The notes below the pieces were generated by a model that saw nothing but the letters and a program-made list of their open reading frames with translations, made no database searches and was not told where the DNA came from. From positions 1 through 59,213 of the forward strand of contig NZ_JZDQ02000038.1 in NCBI RefSeq assembly GCF_000960475.2: a DNA stretch of 59,213 nt. The letters are read 5' to 3'. Shown piece after piece: positions 1 through 9,240 of this stretch (its first letter is position 1; each line of letters opens with the position of its first letter). This DNA comes from Nocardioides luteus (GTDB taxonomy: Bacteria > Actinomycetota > Actinomycetes > Propionibacteriales > Nocardioidaceae). A program made the position numbers and the translations under genes.

Positions 1-32
1 GGGCGGGGAGAGCCTCTCGGCTCTCCCCGCCC
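1..32. terminator. Perfect 14-bp hairpin downstream of the Fn3 protein gene
   Basis: Two perfectly complementary 14-base arms (1-14 and 19-32) are separated by a TCTC loop. The hairpin lies 22 bases beyond the stop of the minus-strand gene ending at 54, so it is a likely terminator for that gene. What follows on the minus strand is outside the window, so a U-tract cannot be checked. Confidence 0.7.
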
Positions 33-53
33 TGTTTCTCGGCGTGTGATCGA

Positions 54-1847
54 CTAGAACACCGCGGCCACGGCGCTCGTCACCGAGTCGACGATGTCGC
101 CCAGCAGGCCACCCTCGTCCTCCTCGGCAGGAGCGTCCTCGGTCGCCGCCTCGTCGGTCGGCTCCTCGGTGGTCGGCCGCGCAGCCGGGGACTCCGACTC
201 GCTCGGCGTCGCCTCGGGCTCGGCCGGCTGCTCCTCAGCAGGGGCCTCGGCGGCGTCGTCGCCACCCGGGAGGATGTCGTCCAGACCCGGCAGCAGCGGC
301 GCGTCCTTCTCGGTCGGCTCGTCGGTCGGAGCGTCGCCCGGCACCTCGGCCGGAGCGTCCGGCGTCACCGGCTCGTCGGCCGGAGCGGCGGGCTCGCCCT
401 CGCCCGGGGTGTTCGAGCGGAGAGCGGTGTTGCCCTTGAACTGCTGGGGCTCGGTGCCGTCGGACTTCACCGTGAGCGACCGGCTGGGGGCCGACTCGTT
501 GCCGTCACCGTCGATCGCGGTCACCGTGACCTCGACCGTGTCCCACAGCAGGATGCAGGTCACGTGGAGCGTGGTCTCGCCGGTGGTCGTGCCACCGACG
601 CACACGCCACCGGTGACGCGGACGCGGTAGTCGATCTCCTCAGGAGGCGTGACACCGTCCTCGTCCTTCGACGGGTTCCAGGCGAGGTCGAAGCCGAGCG
701 CACCCTCGTTGCTCGCGTCGAGACCGGTCGGGACCGTCGGCGCGATCTTCGTCGTCGTGCCCGAGACCCCGGCGGAGCGCTTGGACTCGTTGCCGGCACC
801 GTCCACGGCCTGCACGGAGTAGGTGTACTCCGTGCCTGCCTTCAGGCCGGTGTCCTCGAAGGACGTGTCGTTGCCGGACGCGATGAGCTCGCCGTCGCGG
901 TAGAGGTTGTAGGTGACGTCGCCGACGCCGTCCTGGTTGTCCTCGGACCGGGACCAGCTCACGTCGAGCGTGCTGTCGCTCGGGTTGCCCGCCTCGACGG
1001 TCAGGTCCGCAGGCACCTCCGGCGCCGTGACGTCCATGACGCAGTCGACCGGGTTGCTGTCCTCGGACTCGTTGCCGGCCTTGTCGGTCGCGGTGACCGA
1101 GAAGGTGTAGGTCTCACCCGGCCGCAGGTCGGGGAAGGTCGCCGAGGTCTTGTCGGTGTCACCCGGGTTGCCGGCGTTCGGACGCGACGTCACCGTGTAG
1201 TGGTCGATCCCGCTCTTGTCCTTGGCCTCGGACCACTCGATGGTCGCGGAGGAGTTGCTGTTGACGGTGCACTCGTTGACCGAGACTGGGTCAGGAGCGT
1301 TGGTGTCCTCCTCCGGGTCACCGGGGCCCGGGTCCTCGGGGCCGGGGTCCTCGGGGCAGAGCAGGTCGAACGGCAGCAGGCAGTCGTCGCCGTCGTCCGG
1401 CGGAGTGGTCGGCTCACCGTCACCCGGCGGGGTGGTCGGCGGAGCCGGCGGCTGGCACTGAGCCAGATCGGGCTTGATCTCACAGATGTCCACACCGGCA
1501 CCCGGCGGACGAGTGTCCTCACAGGCGCTCGGGTCGAGCTCACAGGTGGGCGTGCTGCCCGAGGGCACGTTGCCCGCGGGGATGAAGGTCACGCCGGTGT
1601 TGGCGGCCGGGACGATGTCGTCGTCGACGACCTCCGGCTCGTCGGAGTCCTTCTCCGACGGCTTGTCGTCGGGCTCAATGGTGTCCGGATCACTGGGGAG
1701 CGAAGACTCCCCGGTGGTCGGATCCTTCTTCGGCGAGCTCTGCGGGTCGCCGTTGACGGTGCACGAGAACAAGACGAGCAGCAGGATCAGAATGATCGCG
1801 CCTATGACGATTCCGCCGATGGTGCGGTTTCGCGCAGTGGTTTCCAT
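54..1847 (-). CDS. Membrane-anchored or lipoprotein surface protein with fibronectin type III domains
   Basis: The 597-aa protein has one hydrophobic segment at residues 11-29 ending LVLFSC, which could be a membrane anchor or a loose lipobox with Cys29. An acidic Pro/Asp/Thr-rich stalk with several cysteines follows (about 30-185). Three Fn3-like domains lie at about 187-272, 275-367 and 370-465, recognisable by repeated YTFSVTATDKAGNES-type strands. The C-terminal region is low-complexity Ala/Glu/Pro-rich and ends in an amphipathic segment (LLGDIVDSVTSAVAAVF). Fn3 domains in secreted actinobacterial proteins usually mediate carbohydrate or protein contact, but no catalytic domain is visible here. 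The ATG at 1847 has a GGGAGGG ribosome site about 11 bases upstream. Function unknown; an extracytoplasmic location is well supported. Confidence 0.85.
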   Translation of the reverse strand: METTARNRTIGGIVIGAIILILLLVLFSCTVNGDPQSSPKKDPTTGESSLPSDPDTIEPDDKPSEKDSDEPEVVDDDIVPAANTGVTFIPAGNVPSGSTPTCELDPSACEDTRPPGAGVDICEIKPDLAQCQPPAPPTTPPGDGEPTTPPDDGDDCLLPFDLLCPEDPGPEDPGPGDPEEDTNAPDPVSVNECTVNSNSSATIEWSEAKDKSGIDHYTVTSRPNAGNPGDTDKTSATFPDLRPGETYTFSVTATDKAGNESEDSNPVDCVMDVTAPEVPADLTVEAGNPSDSTLDVSWSRSEDNQDGVGDVTYNLYRDGELIASGNDTSFEDTGLKAGTEYTYSVQAVDGAGNESKRSAGVSGTTTKIAPTVPTGLDASNEGALGFDLAWNPSKDEDGVTPPEEIDYRVRVTGGVCVGGTTTGETTLHVTCILLWDTVEVTVTAIDGDGNESAPSRSLTVKSDGTEPQQFKGNTALRSNTPGEGEPAAPADEPVTPDAPAEVPGDAPTDEPTEKDAPLLPGLDDILPGGDDAAEAPAEEQPAEPEATPSESESPAARPTTEEPTDEAATEDAPAEEDEGGLLGDIVDSVTSAVAAVF

Positions 1848-2037
1848 ACCGAGGATGTCCCTCCCAAGATCAACGCCGAGAAGACGGTCCGACTTCGTTA
1901 CCCGTGAGTCGCCGTCCAGCTAGGGGCATTGAATCGCTTTACCAATGACCGGCACAACGACATAAGCCCGAGTTCGCTATGCCGTGTGCCACAACGTTTT
2001 CCGAACCGGGACCATCGGCCTGTCCTCGGCGTGTCGC

Positions 2038-3060
<1,023 letters not shown>

Positions 3061-3222
3061 CTGGAGGTCTCCTTGAAGATCCGTTGTCGACCGGTGCGCT
3101 GGTGGCCAGCGTAATGCGCTCCCGCGCCACCCCGCCCAACGCCGGCAGTTGGATCGATCAACCAGGACAACCGATCAGCCATGAGATCCGTATCCACGGG
3201 TGAGACTGACCTTGGAGGCACG

Positions 3223-4383
3223 ATGGACTGGCACGACGCCCTGGATCTGGCGATCCCGCACCCACCACCCACGTCCGCGGAACCGGCTGCCCTGGTGGCC
3301 GCCGGGAAGAAGGCCGTACGCCGTCGGCGGGCCGTCGCTGCCGGCGGGACCGCACTCCTCGTCGCGGCCGTGATCGGCCTGGGATCCACCTATGCACCGT
3401 GGCGTGACCGGGCAGCACCACCGCCACCGATCGCGACCCAGTCGGAGGCCGGCGAGGCGCTCGGCTCCTATCCCACACAGCCGCCGCTGAGCGACGCCTC
3501 CCCGCTCAGGTACGACTTCGACACCAACGAGGTGACCCTCCACGACGGCTGGGAGGAGGCAGGACGGATCGAGCGGAAGGAGATCCGCCGGCTCCTCGGA
3601 CACGACTACTCCCAGCTGTTCCTCGCCGCGACCAACGGCGAGAAGACGGTCTACGCGAACTTCATGAACCCGACCGAGATCGCCTACGCCGACGCGGCTG
3701 GGACCAACGGGAAGAGCCTCGGCGAGTGGGCCGAGGACGTGGCCGCGCACCACGTCGAGCCCAGATGGTCGGTCGGCGGATCGATCCGGGTCGGCGACGG
3801 CTGGACGATCACCCGCGAGATCGACAACCCGCTCGGCTATGACCTGCCCTGGGACTCCGAGGCAGCCGTCGCCGAGCGCGAGGGCATGGAGGTATGGATC
3901 CTCTTCACCGGAAACCGGCCGAAGGGCGGTGGCAGCGGTGAAGGCTACGGGGTGGCGTACGCCGCTCCGGGGCAGACCATCGAGGGATACATCGCGCACC
4001 GGGACAAGGAGATCGACAGGGACCTGGCCGCGTCGACGGGCGGCTACAGCGCGAGCATGTCCGAGGCGGTCGAGTTCGGGGACGGATCGGAGCTGGTCCC
4101 GGCCGAGGACGGCGTGGAGATCCTCGAGCAGGTTGCCGATCCTGATCTCGGGGAGAAGTTCGCCGACGGCGCCAGCCGGTCCGCGGCCGCACGGATCACC
4201 GTCAACGGGAAGGAACAGGTCGCCATCGCTCGCGAGAAGGACGGCCTCACCCTCGTCTACACCGTCGAGGTGGCCGACGGACCCCGATCCGAGGACCGCG
4301 ACACACGCTCCCTCGAGGACGTCCTGGCCATGGTCAAGGCCAGGGAGACCGACCCGGAGACGGGCGGAGGGCTGTTTCCGTGA
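3223..4383 (+). CDS. Single-pass membrane protein encoded upstream of an ECF sigma factor
   Basis: I chose the ATG at 3223 because a GGAGG ribosome site lies four bases upstream; an upstream in-frame ATG at 3181 lacks one. The product (386 aa) has a short cytoplasmic N-terminus, a basic stretch KKAVRRRR, one transmembrane helix at about residues 40-57, then a Pro-rich linker and a large extracytoplasmic domain. Its stop overlaps the sigma factor start in a GTGA tetranucleotide, so the two are translationally coupled. That makes it the best candidate for a regulator of the sigma factor. However, no zinc anti-sigma (HxxxCxxC) motif is visible, and the gene precedes rather than follows the sigma gene. 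No enzymatic motif recognised. Confidence 0.8.
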   Translation: MDWHDALDLAIPHPPPTSAEPAALVAAGKKAVRRRRAVAAGGTALLVAAVIGLGSTYAPWRDRAAPPPPIATQSEAGEALGSYPTQPPLSDASPLRYDFDTNEVTLHDGWEEAGRIERKEIRRLLGHDYSQLFLAATNGEKTVYANFMNPTEIAYADAAGTNGKSLGEWAEDVAAHHVEPRWSVGGSIRVGDGWTITREIDNPLGYDLPWDSEAAVAEREGMEVWILFTGNRPKGGGSGEGYGVAYAAPGQTIEGYIAHRDKEIDRDLAASTGGYSASMSEAVEFGDGSELVPAEDGVEILEQVADPDLGEKFADGASRSAAARITVNGKEQVAIAREKDGLTLVYTVEVADGPRSEDRDTRSLEDVLAMVKARETDPETGGGLFP

Positions 4384-4871
4384 GCGCACACGACGAGGCA
4401 TTCTCCGGGTTCGTCGCCGCACGACGCCCGCACCTGGTGCGAACCGCCTATGCCTTGTGCGGCGACTGGCACCGGGCCGACGACCTGGTGCAGACGGCCC
4501 TGCTGAAGCTGTACGCCGCGTGGCGGCGGGTCGAGTCCGGCTCGGAGGAGGCGTACGTCCGGACGATCCTCGTCCGCGCCCACATCGACCAGGCCCGGCG
4601 GCCGTGGTGGAAGCGGGAGCGCTTCGGTGACCTGCCGGAGCGGCCCGCCCCCGCGGAGCAGGTCGAGGAGCGGTCCGAGCTCTTCGACGCGCTCCAGGCG
4701 CTCCCGGAGATGCAGCGCAAGGTGGTCGTCCTGCGCCACTGGCTGCAGCTGTCGGTCGCCGAGACAGCGCGCGAGCTGCGGATCAGTGAGGGGACGGTGA
4801 AGAGCCACTCGTCCCGCGGCCTGGCAGCGCTGCGTACATGTCTGGAGTCGGGGGACGCCTTCCGGGCGTAG
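4380..4871 (+). CDS. SigE-family ECF RNA polymerase sigma factor
   Basis: The 163-aa protein has sigma region 2 at about residues 10-75 (DDLVQTALLKLYAAW is the core-binding helix) and region 4 at about 100-155 (ALPEMQRKVVVLRHWLQLSVAETARELRISEGTVKSHSSRGLAALR, given here as a span, is the -35-binding helix-turn-helix). This layout matches the actinobacterial SigE-family subgroup of group 4 sigma factors. It starts with GTG inside the stop of the membrane-protein gene (GTGA overlap), implying coupled expression and probable control by that partner. Target promoters cannot be inferred from the window. Confidence 0.93.
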   Translation: MSAHDEAFSGFVAARRPHLVRTAYALCGDWHRADDLVQTALLKLYAAWRRVESGSEEAYVRTILVRAHIDQARRPWWKRERFGDLPERPAPAEQVEERSELFDALQALPEMQRKVVVLRHWLQLSVAETARELRISEGTVKSHSSRGLAALRTCLESGDAFRA

Positions 4872-4874
4872 CGT
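4869..4874 (+). promoter_or_regulatory. TAGCGT -10 element, leaderless start of the DHFR-fold gene
   Basis: TAGCGT lies six bases before the ATG at 4881 and its first three bases are the sigma gene stop codon. The spacing predicts transcription starting at or beside the start codon. Confidence 0.55.
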
Positions 4875-4880
4875 CGGGAC

Positions 4881-5444
4881 ATGCCCAAGGTCACCTACTT
4901 CACCGCCACCTCGCTGGACGGCTACATCGCCGACGAGAACAACTCGCTGGACTGGCTCTTCGACACGCCGCACGGCGACGACGAGACGGCCTGGGAACGG
5001 CTGATGGCGGAGTCGGCGGCGCTGGTGATGGGCGGCACGACGTACCGCTGGATGATCGAGCACGCGCCGGAGATGCTGACCGGGCCGGAGAAGTGGCGGG
5101 AGTACTACGACGACCGGCCGGTGTGGGTGTTCACCCACGCCACCGACCTGCCGGCGGTCCAGGGCACCGAGGTGCACTTCGTGCAGGGCGAGGTGAGACC
5201 TGTCTACGACGAGATCGCGGCCGCCGTCGACGGCGGGATCTGGCTCGTGGGCGGTGGCGACCTGGTCGGTCAGTTCGACGACGCCGGCCTGCTCGACGAG
5301 GTCGTCGCGGGGATCTGCCCGGTCACCCTCGGGGCCGGAGCGCCGCTGCTCCCCCGTCGCATCACCAGCGAGCGGATGCGGGTCATCGACGTCCTGCAGT
5401 CCGGCGAGCAGGTGCGGATCCGCTATCGGATCGAGAGGTCCTGA
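4881..5444 (+). CDS. Dihydrofolate reductase-fold (RibD C-terminal-like) protein
   Basis: The 187-aa cytoplasmic protein opens with TYFTATSLDGYIADENNSLDWL, shown here only by its key SLDGYIA segment, which is the usual first strand and loop of RibD_C/DHFR-like reductases. The family's nucleotide-binding stretch IWLVGGGDLVGQF lies near residue 120 and a PVTLGAGAPLLP segment near 150. Members reduce pterin-like or flavin-precursor substrates with NADPH, but many stand-alone copies such as this one have no known substrate. No ribosome site precedes the ATG; a TAGCGT -10 element six bases upstream suggests a leaderless transcript separate from the sigma operon. Confidence 0.9.
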   Translation: MPKVTYFTATSLDGYIADENNSLDWLFDTPHGDDETAWERLMAESAALVMGGTTYRWMIEHAPEMLTGPEKWREYYDDRPVWVFTHATDLPAVQGTEVHFVQGEVRPVYDEIAAAVDGGIWLVGGGDLVGQFDDAGLLDEVVAGICPVTLGAGAPLLPRRITSERMRVIDVLQSGEQVRIRYRIERS

Positions 5445-5543
5445 AAACCCCCGCTGCCGCCCGGCCCCGAGGCCACGCACCCTAGAAGAAGGGGCACATC
5501 CGGGCGACCCAGAAGTTAACTTTAGCGGATCGGGTTCCCACCG

Positions 5544-5572
5544 TTGACACCGGGTCGTAACCGGGTTACAAC
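5544..5572 (+). promoter_or_regulatory. Near-consensus vegetative promoter TTGACA-N17-TACAAC
   Basis: A perfect -35 (5544-5549) and a TACAAC -10 (5567-5572) are exactly 17 bases apart. This is the best-looking housekeeping promoter in the window. A small palindrome, GTAAC-CGG-GTTAC, overlaps the spacer and -10 and could be an operator. It drives the secreted protein gene at 5654 with a leader of about 75 bases. Confidence 0.75.
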
Positions 5573-5653
5573 CACCCGAATTGACTATGCCCCGCCGGGC
5601 ATCTCGCTGCGATGATCAGCCCGCCACATCCCACTCATCCGAAAGCACGATCA

Positions 5654-6430
5654 ATGTCTCGTCTTCGTGCCGGCGCCGTCGCGCCCGTGCAGAAGCCGAT
5701 GATGGTGGCCCTCGTTCTTGGGCTCGTCGTCGGCGTCTTCTCCTTCATCGGACTCACCGCCACCCAGGCCGACGCGGCAGTGCCGCCCAAGCCCACGGTC
5801 GGCACCTGCTACAACTACGGCTGGACCGCCTACAGCGGCTGGTCCCAGACCGGCAAGAAGGTCTCGTGCAGCACGGCCCACACCGCGAAGACCATCGCGC
5901 TGGGCACCCTCGTCTCGGGTACGACCCGCACCGAGGCGTCCCTCACCCGTGAGGCCAACTACTCCCACATGGTCAAGACGTGCGTCCACGCGCTCCGTGA
6001 CAAGCTGGGCAGCACCTACTCGAAGCGGAACCAGTCGGCGTACACCACGGCGTTCTTCGTGCCGAACGTCGAGCAGTTCGACGCCGGCCAGCGCTGGTTC
6101 CGGTGCGACGTCGTGCTCCCGGGCAAGGACACCCTCAAGAACCTGCCGACCAACCGGGCCAAGTTCCTCGAGGGCGTCTCGCTCACCCAGCGCACCCGCG
6201 GCTGCCTCAGCGGCACGTACGTCGGGCCCTACTCGTGCCTGAGCTCGCACACCTACAAGTCGATCTCGGCCTTCAAGAAGGCCGGTACGACCTACCCGTC
6301 CACCGACTCGTTCGAGCGGGCCGTCGCGAACAACTGCCCGAGCCGGACCCGGGCCTACAGCAAGCCGAGCCGCTACGAGTGGCAGACCGGCGACCACTGG
6401 GTCGTCTGCTACGAGCGGAACACCAACTGA
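5654..6430 (+). CDS. Secreted septum-formation-domain-like protein
   Basis: The 258-aa product has a classical signal peptide (about residues 1-36, hydrophobic core MVALVLGLVVGVFSFIGL, probable cleavage after ADA). The mature part contains two copies of a pattern seen in actinobacterial Septum_form-type proteins: VGTCYNYG...VSCSTAHTAKT...GQRWFRCDV and a second C-C-H...GDHWVVCYE half. At least six cysteines in the mature part may form disulphides. The ATG at 5654 has a GAAAG ribosome site eight bases upstream and lies downstream of a near-consensus promoter. A strong bidirectional hairpin follows the stop. Domain assignment is by pattern only. Confidence 0.8.
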   Translation: MSRLRAGAVAPVQKPMMVALVLGLVVGVFSFIGLTATQADAAVPPKPTVGTCYNYGWTAYSGWSQTGKKVSCSTAHTAKTIALGTLVSGTTRTEASLTREANYSHMVKTCVHALRDKLGSTYSKRNQSAYTTAFFVPNVEQFDAGQRWFRCDVVLPGKDTLKNLPTNRAKFLEGVSLTQRTRGCLSGTYVGPYSCLSSHTYKSISAFKKAGTTYPSTDSFERAVANNCPSRTRAYSKPSRYEWQTGDHWVVCYERNTN

Positions 6431-6450
6431 TCCGCTGATCGGTCACGACG

Positions 6451-6485
6451 CGTCGATCCCCCTGGTGCGCCCAGGGGGATCGACG
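6451..6485. terminator. Bidirectional terminator hairpin between convergent genes
   Basis: Perfect 15-bp arms at 6451-6465 and 6471-6485 enclose a TGCGC loop. It sits between the stop of the secreted protein gene and the stop of the convergent TrmH gene, so it can serve both strands. Confidence 0.85.
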
Positions 6486-6505
6486 TGCTCTTTGCGCTGA
6501 TCCGT

Positions 6506-7195
6506 TCAGCCGCGCCAGGCGTCGTCGGAGGACAGATCGGCGTGCTGGACGACCCAGGAGTGCATCGCGATCGCGGCGGCGGCGGAGGCGTTGATCGACC
6601 GCGTCGAGCCGAACTGGGCGATCGAGAAGGTGCCGTCGACGCTCTCCCGGGCCTGCTCGGACAGACCCGGACCCTCCTGCCCGAAGAGGAAGCAGACCGA
6701 CTTGGGCAGCGCCATCGTCTCCAGGTGGAGCGAGCCGGGCAGGTTGTCGATGCCGAGGAGGCGTATGTCCCGTTCGTGGAGGTACGCCGCGAGCGCCGGC
6801 ACGTCCGGGTGGTGATGGACGTGCTGGTAGCGGTCGGTGACCATCGCACCGCGACGGTTCCAGCGGCGGTTGCCGACGATGTGCACCTCGGCGGCGAGGA
6901 AGGCGTTGGCGGTGCGGACGATGGTGCCGATGTTGAAGTCGTGCTGCCAGTTCTCGATGGCGACGTGGAAGCCGTGGCGGCGCTGGTCGAGGTCGGCGAC
7001 GATCGCCTCGAGGGTCCAGTAACGGTAACGGTCGACCACGTTGCGGCGGTCGCCGTTGGCCAGCAGGTCCGGGTCCCAGTGGTCCCCCTCGGGCCATTCG
7101 CCCTGCCATGGACCCAGGCCGACCTCCGGCTGCCCGTGGGGCATCGGGTCGTACGGAGCTCGGGAATCACCCTCGGACTGACGTGTCTCGTTCAT
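6506..7195 (-). CDS. SpoU/TrmH-family RNA 2'-O-methyltransferase
   Basis: The 229-aa protein contains the three SPOUT knot motifs: FNIGTIVRTANAF (motif 1, about residue 88), FLFGQEGPGLSE (motif 2, about 168) and IAQFGSTRSINASAAAAIA (motif 3, about 190). These form the trefoil-knot S-adenosylmethionine site used to methylate a ribose in tRNA or rRNA; the target nucleotide cannot be told. The N-terminal 55 residues are extra and polar. On the minus strand a TATTCT -10-like element (7205-7210) lies nine bases before the ATG with no ribosome site, so the mRNA is probably almost leaderless. Confidence 0.93.
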   Translation of the reverse strand: MNETRQSEGDSRAPYDPMPHGQPEVGLGPWQGEWPEGDHWDPDLLANGDRRNVVDRYRYWTLEAIVADLDQRRHGFHVAIENWQHDFNIGTIVRTANAFLAAEVHIVGNRRWNRRGAMVTDRYQHVHHHPDVPALAAYLHERDIRLLGIDNLPGSLHLETMALPKSVCFLFGQEGPGLSEQARESVDGTFSIAQFGSTRSINASAAAAIAMHSWVVQHADLSSDDAWRG

Positions 7196-7204
7196 CGACG
7201 AGTC

Positions 7205-7210
7205 AGAATA
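7205..7210 (-). promoter_or_regulatory. TATTCT -10 element for the TrmH gene
   Basis: On the minus strand TATTCT is nine bases upstream of the ATG at 7195, predicting a leader of only a few bases. Confidence 0.45.
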
Positions 7211-7238
7211 TTCGACAACAAGACTTGTTACCTATGGG

Positions 7239-7244
7239 TACCGT
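7239..7244 (+). promoter_or_regulatory. TACCGT -10 element, leaderless start of the first DedA gene
   Basis: TACCGT is seven bases before a GTG at 7252. It helps choose that GTG over the ATG at 7234, which lies upstream of the element. Confidence 0.45.
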
Positions 7245-7251
7245 AGGGCGC

Positions 7252-8031
7252 GTGACAGGTGCGGGGAATTTTGCGCCGATGATGGCCGGTCTGGACTGGA
7301 TGAGTCCGGACTTTCTGCTGGCCACTTTCGGTGAGCCGCTGTTCTGGATCAGCCTGATCATCATCTTCATCGAGTGCGGTCTTTTCTTTCCGTTCCTGCC
7401 CGGCGACAGCCTGCTGATCGCGCTCGGGATCTTCATCGCGACCGGCAAGATCGACATCTTTCCCGGGCCTCCCGGCGTCGAGATCGTGATCGCGATGCTC
7501 TTCTTCCTCGCTGCCGCTTTCGCGGGCAACGTGACCGGATATGAGATCGGGCGAAAGATCGGACCGCGGCTCTATGAACGCGACGGCCGCTTCATCAAGA
7601 AGCGACATCTCGAACAGACCCGGGAGTTCTTCGACAAGCACGGCAACAAGGCATTGGTGATCGGGCGTTTCATCGCCTTCGTACGCACCTACGTCACCGT
7701 CGTCGCCGGGGTCACCCACATGGACCGGCGGCGGTTCTATTTCTGGAGCTTCGTCGGTGGCGTGCTGTGGGTGCTCGCAGTGACGTTGTTCGGGTTCTTC
7801 GTCGGCGCGCGCTGGCCCTGGCTGGCCGACAACGTCGACTACCTGATCCTGCTGCTCTTCGCGCTCGCGTTCCTGCCAGCGATGGTGGAGTGGTGGCGCC
7901 GGCGGCGCACCGCGTCGCGGCTGGCCCGCGACCTCGACCACGACGGTCGCCCGGACCGCGACATCATGGGTCTGGCGGTCCACCCGCGCACCCCGGCGGA
8001 GGACGAGGCCGACCGCCGGGCGGACCACTAA
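7252..8031 (+). CDS. DedA-family membrane protein (copy 1)
   Basis: A 259-aa integral membrane protein of the DedA/VTT superfamily, in which many members act in lipid (undecaprenyl-phosphate or phospholipid) translocation and proton-dependent membrane homeostasis. Visible family features are the IIIFIECGLFFPFLPGDSL segment with conserved Glu and Pro residues, the amphipathic GYEIGRKIGPRL stretch, FFDKHGNKALVIGRFIAFVRTY (named by its GRFIAFVRT core) and VTHMDRRRFYFWSFVGGVLW. A soluble basic C-terminal tail of about 45 residues follows. The GTG at 7252 is preferred because of a TACCGT element seven bases upstream; ATGs at 7234 and 7279 are alternatives. Its stop overlaps that of the convergent aminotransferase gene. 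Confidence 0.9.
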   Translation: MTGAGNFAPMMAGLDWMSPDFLLATFGEPLFWISLIIIFIECGLFFPFLPGDSLLIALGIFIATGKIDIFPGPPGVEIVIAMLFFLAAAFAGNVTGYEIGRKIGPRLYERDGRFIKKRHLEQTREFFDKHGNKALVIGRFIAFVRTYVTVVAGVTHMDRRRFYFWSFVGGVLWVLAVTLFGFFVGARWPWLADNVDYLILLLFALAFLPAMVEWWRRRRTASRLARDLDHDGRPDRDIMGLAVHPRTPAEDEADRRADH

Positions 8032-9221
8032 CGCGTCAGGTTCCCGTGGGTGAGGCGCTCCAGCGCCTCCTCGATCACCTCGCGCTGCTTCGTGAAGGTC
8101 CACCTCACCAGGTGCTTCCCGGCATCGGTGTCGTAGAACCCCTGCAACGGGATCGCCACGACCCCGGCGCGCTCCGGCAGCGCCCGGCAGAACTCCAGCC
8201 CGTCGGCCCAGCCGAGAGGCTCGATGTCGGAGACGGCGAAGTAGGTGCCCTCCGGGATCGTCACGTCCAGGCCGATCTCCTTCAGCCCGCCACAGAGGAG
8301 ATCGCGCCGCCCCTGCAGGTCGAGGGCGAGCTCCCGGGGCCAGTGGTCGAGATGCTCGAGCGCGTACGCAGCGGCCGGCTGCAGCGGCGCACCGGAGGTG
8401 AACGTCAGCCACTGCTTGGCTCCGAGCAGCGCCTGGACCAGGTGTTCGGGGCCGGTCGCCCAGCCGACCTTCCAGCCGGTGAAGGAGTAGGACTTGCCGA
8501 TGCTCGACAGGGTCAGGGTGCGCTCGCGCATCCCGGGGAGCGTGGCGATCGGGACGTGCGGGGTGTCGTCGAACGTCAGGTGCTCGTAGACCTCGTCCGA
8601 GACCACCGTCAGGTCGTGGTCCCTGGCGAAGGCGGCGACCGTCTCCAGCTCCTCGCGGGTCAGCACGGTGCCGGTCGGGTTGTGCGGGGAGTTGAGGAGG
8701 AGCACCGTGGTCTTCGCCGAGGCCGCCGCCTCGAGGGCTTCGCGCGGCAGTCTTCCGCCGGGTGCGTCCGGGTCGAGGCTGAGCGTCACCGGGCGACGTA
8801 CGCCGCCTGCGAACTGCACCATGGCGGGGTAGCTGTCGTAGTAGGGCTCGACCAGGATCACCTCGTCGCCCGGGTCGACCAGGGCGAGGATCGCCGCGGC
8901 GATCCCCTCGGTCGCGCCGGTGGTCACCGCGACCTCGCGAGCCGGGTCGAAGGTGAGGCCGTAGTGACGGGCCTGGTGGGCCGCGACGGCTTCTCGCAGT
9001 GCGGGGATGCCCGGGCCAGGGGCGTACTGGTTCCGTCCGCCCTCCAGTGCGGCGACGGCTTCCTTGATGATCTCGTCCGGGCCGTCGACGTCGGGGAAGC
9101 CCTGGCCGAGGTTGACCGCGCCGGTGGCGACGGCCAGGGCCGACATCTCGGAGAAGATCGTCGGCGGGATGCCGTGGAGTCGTCGAGCAGTCCTTGATGC
9201 CGTTCGCTGGCGCTCACTCAT
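8028..9221 (-). CDS. PLP-dependent class I/II aminotransferase
   Basis: The 397-aa fold-type I aminotransferase shows LGQGFPDVDGP near the N-terminus, the LNSPHNPTGTVL substrate and cofactor loop near residue 175, the SDEVYEHL Asp/Tyr pair that contacts the PLP ring, and SIGKSYSFTGWKVGWATGP containing the Schiff-base lysine. The sequence resembles the methionine/kynurenine-type (YbdL/DapC-like) branch, so the exact amino donor is uncertain. The ATG at 9221 is chosen because a TAGCCT element lies seven bases upstream on the minus strand; an in-frame start further upstream would run into pyrE. It is divergent from pyrE with only 19 bases between the start codons. Confidence 0.92.
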   Translation of the reverse strand: MSERQRTASRTARRLHGIPPTIFSEMSALAVATGAVNLGQGFPDVDGPDEIIKEAVAALEGGRNQYAPGPGIPALREAVAAHQARHYGLTFDPAREVAVTTGATEGIAAAILALVDPGDEVILVEPYYDSYPAMVQFAGGVRRPVTLSLDPDAPGGRLPREALEAAASAKTTVLLLNSPHNPTGTVLTREELETVAAFARDHDLTVVSDEVYEHLTFDDTPHVPIATLPGMRERTLTLSSIGKSYSFTGWKVGWATGPEHLVQALLGAKQWLTFTSGAPLQPAAAYALEHLDHWPRELALDLQGRRDLLCGGLKEIGLDVTIPEGTYFAVSDIEPLGWADGLEFCRALPERAGVVAIPLQGFYDTDAGKHLVRWTFTKQREVIEEALERLTHGNLTR

Positions 9222-9227
9222 GGGACT

Positions 9228-9234
9228 TAGGCTA
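9228..9234. promoter_or_regulatory. Symmetric TAGGCTA element: overlapping divergent -10 boxes
   Basis: TAGGCT (9228-9233, plus) is seven bases before the pyrE GTG. TAGCCT (9234-9229, minus) is seven bases before the aminotransferase ATG. One palindromic heptamer thus appears to supply the -10 for both leaderless genes. Confidence 0.6.
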
Positions 9235-9240
9235 TTGGGC

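Noticed and set aside
564..1907. Long open frame on the plus strand opposite the Fn3 protein gene
   Set aside because: Arg/Val/Gly-rich translation with no domain; a GC-rich antisense shadow of a gene with clear Fn3 domains.
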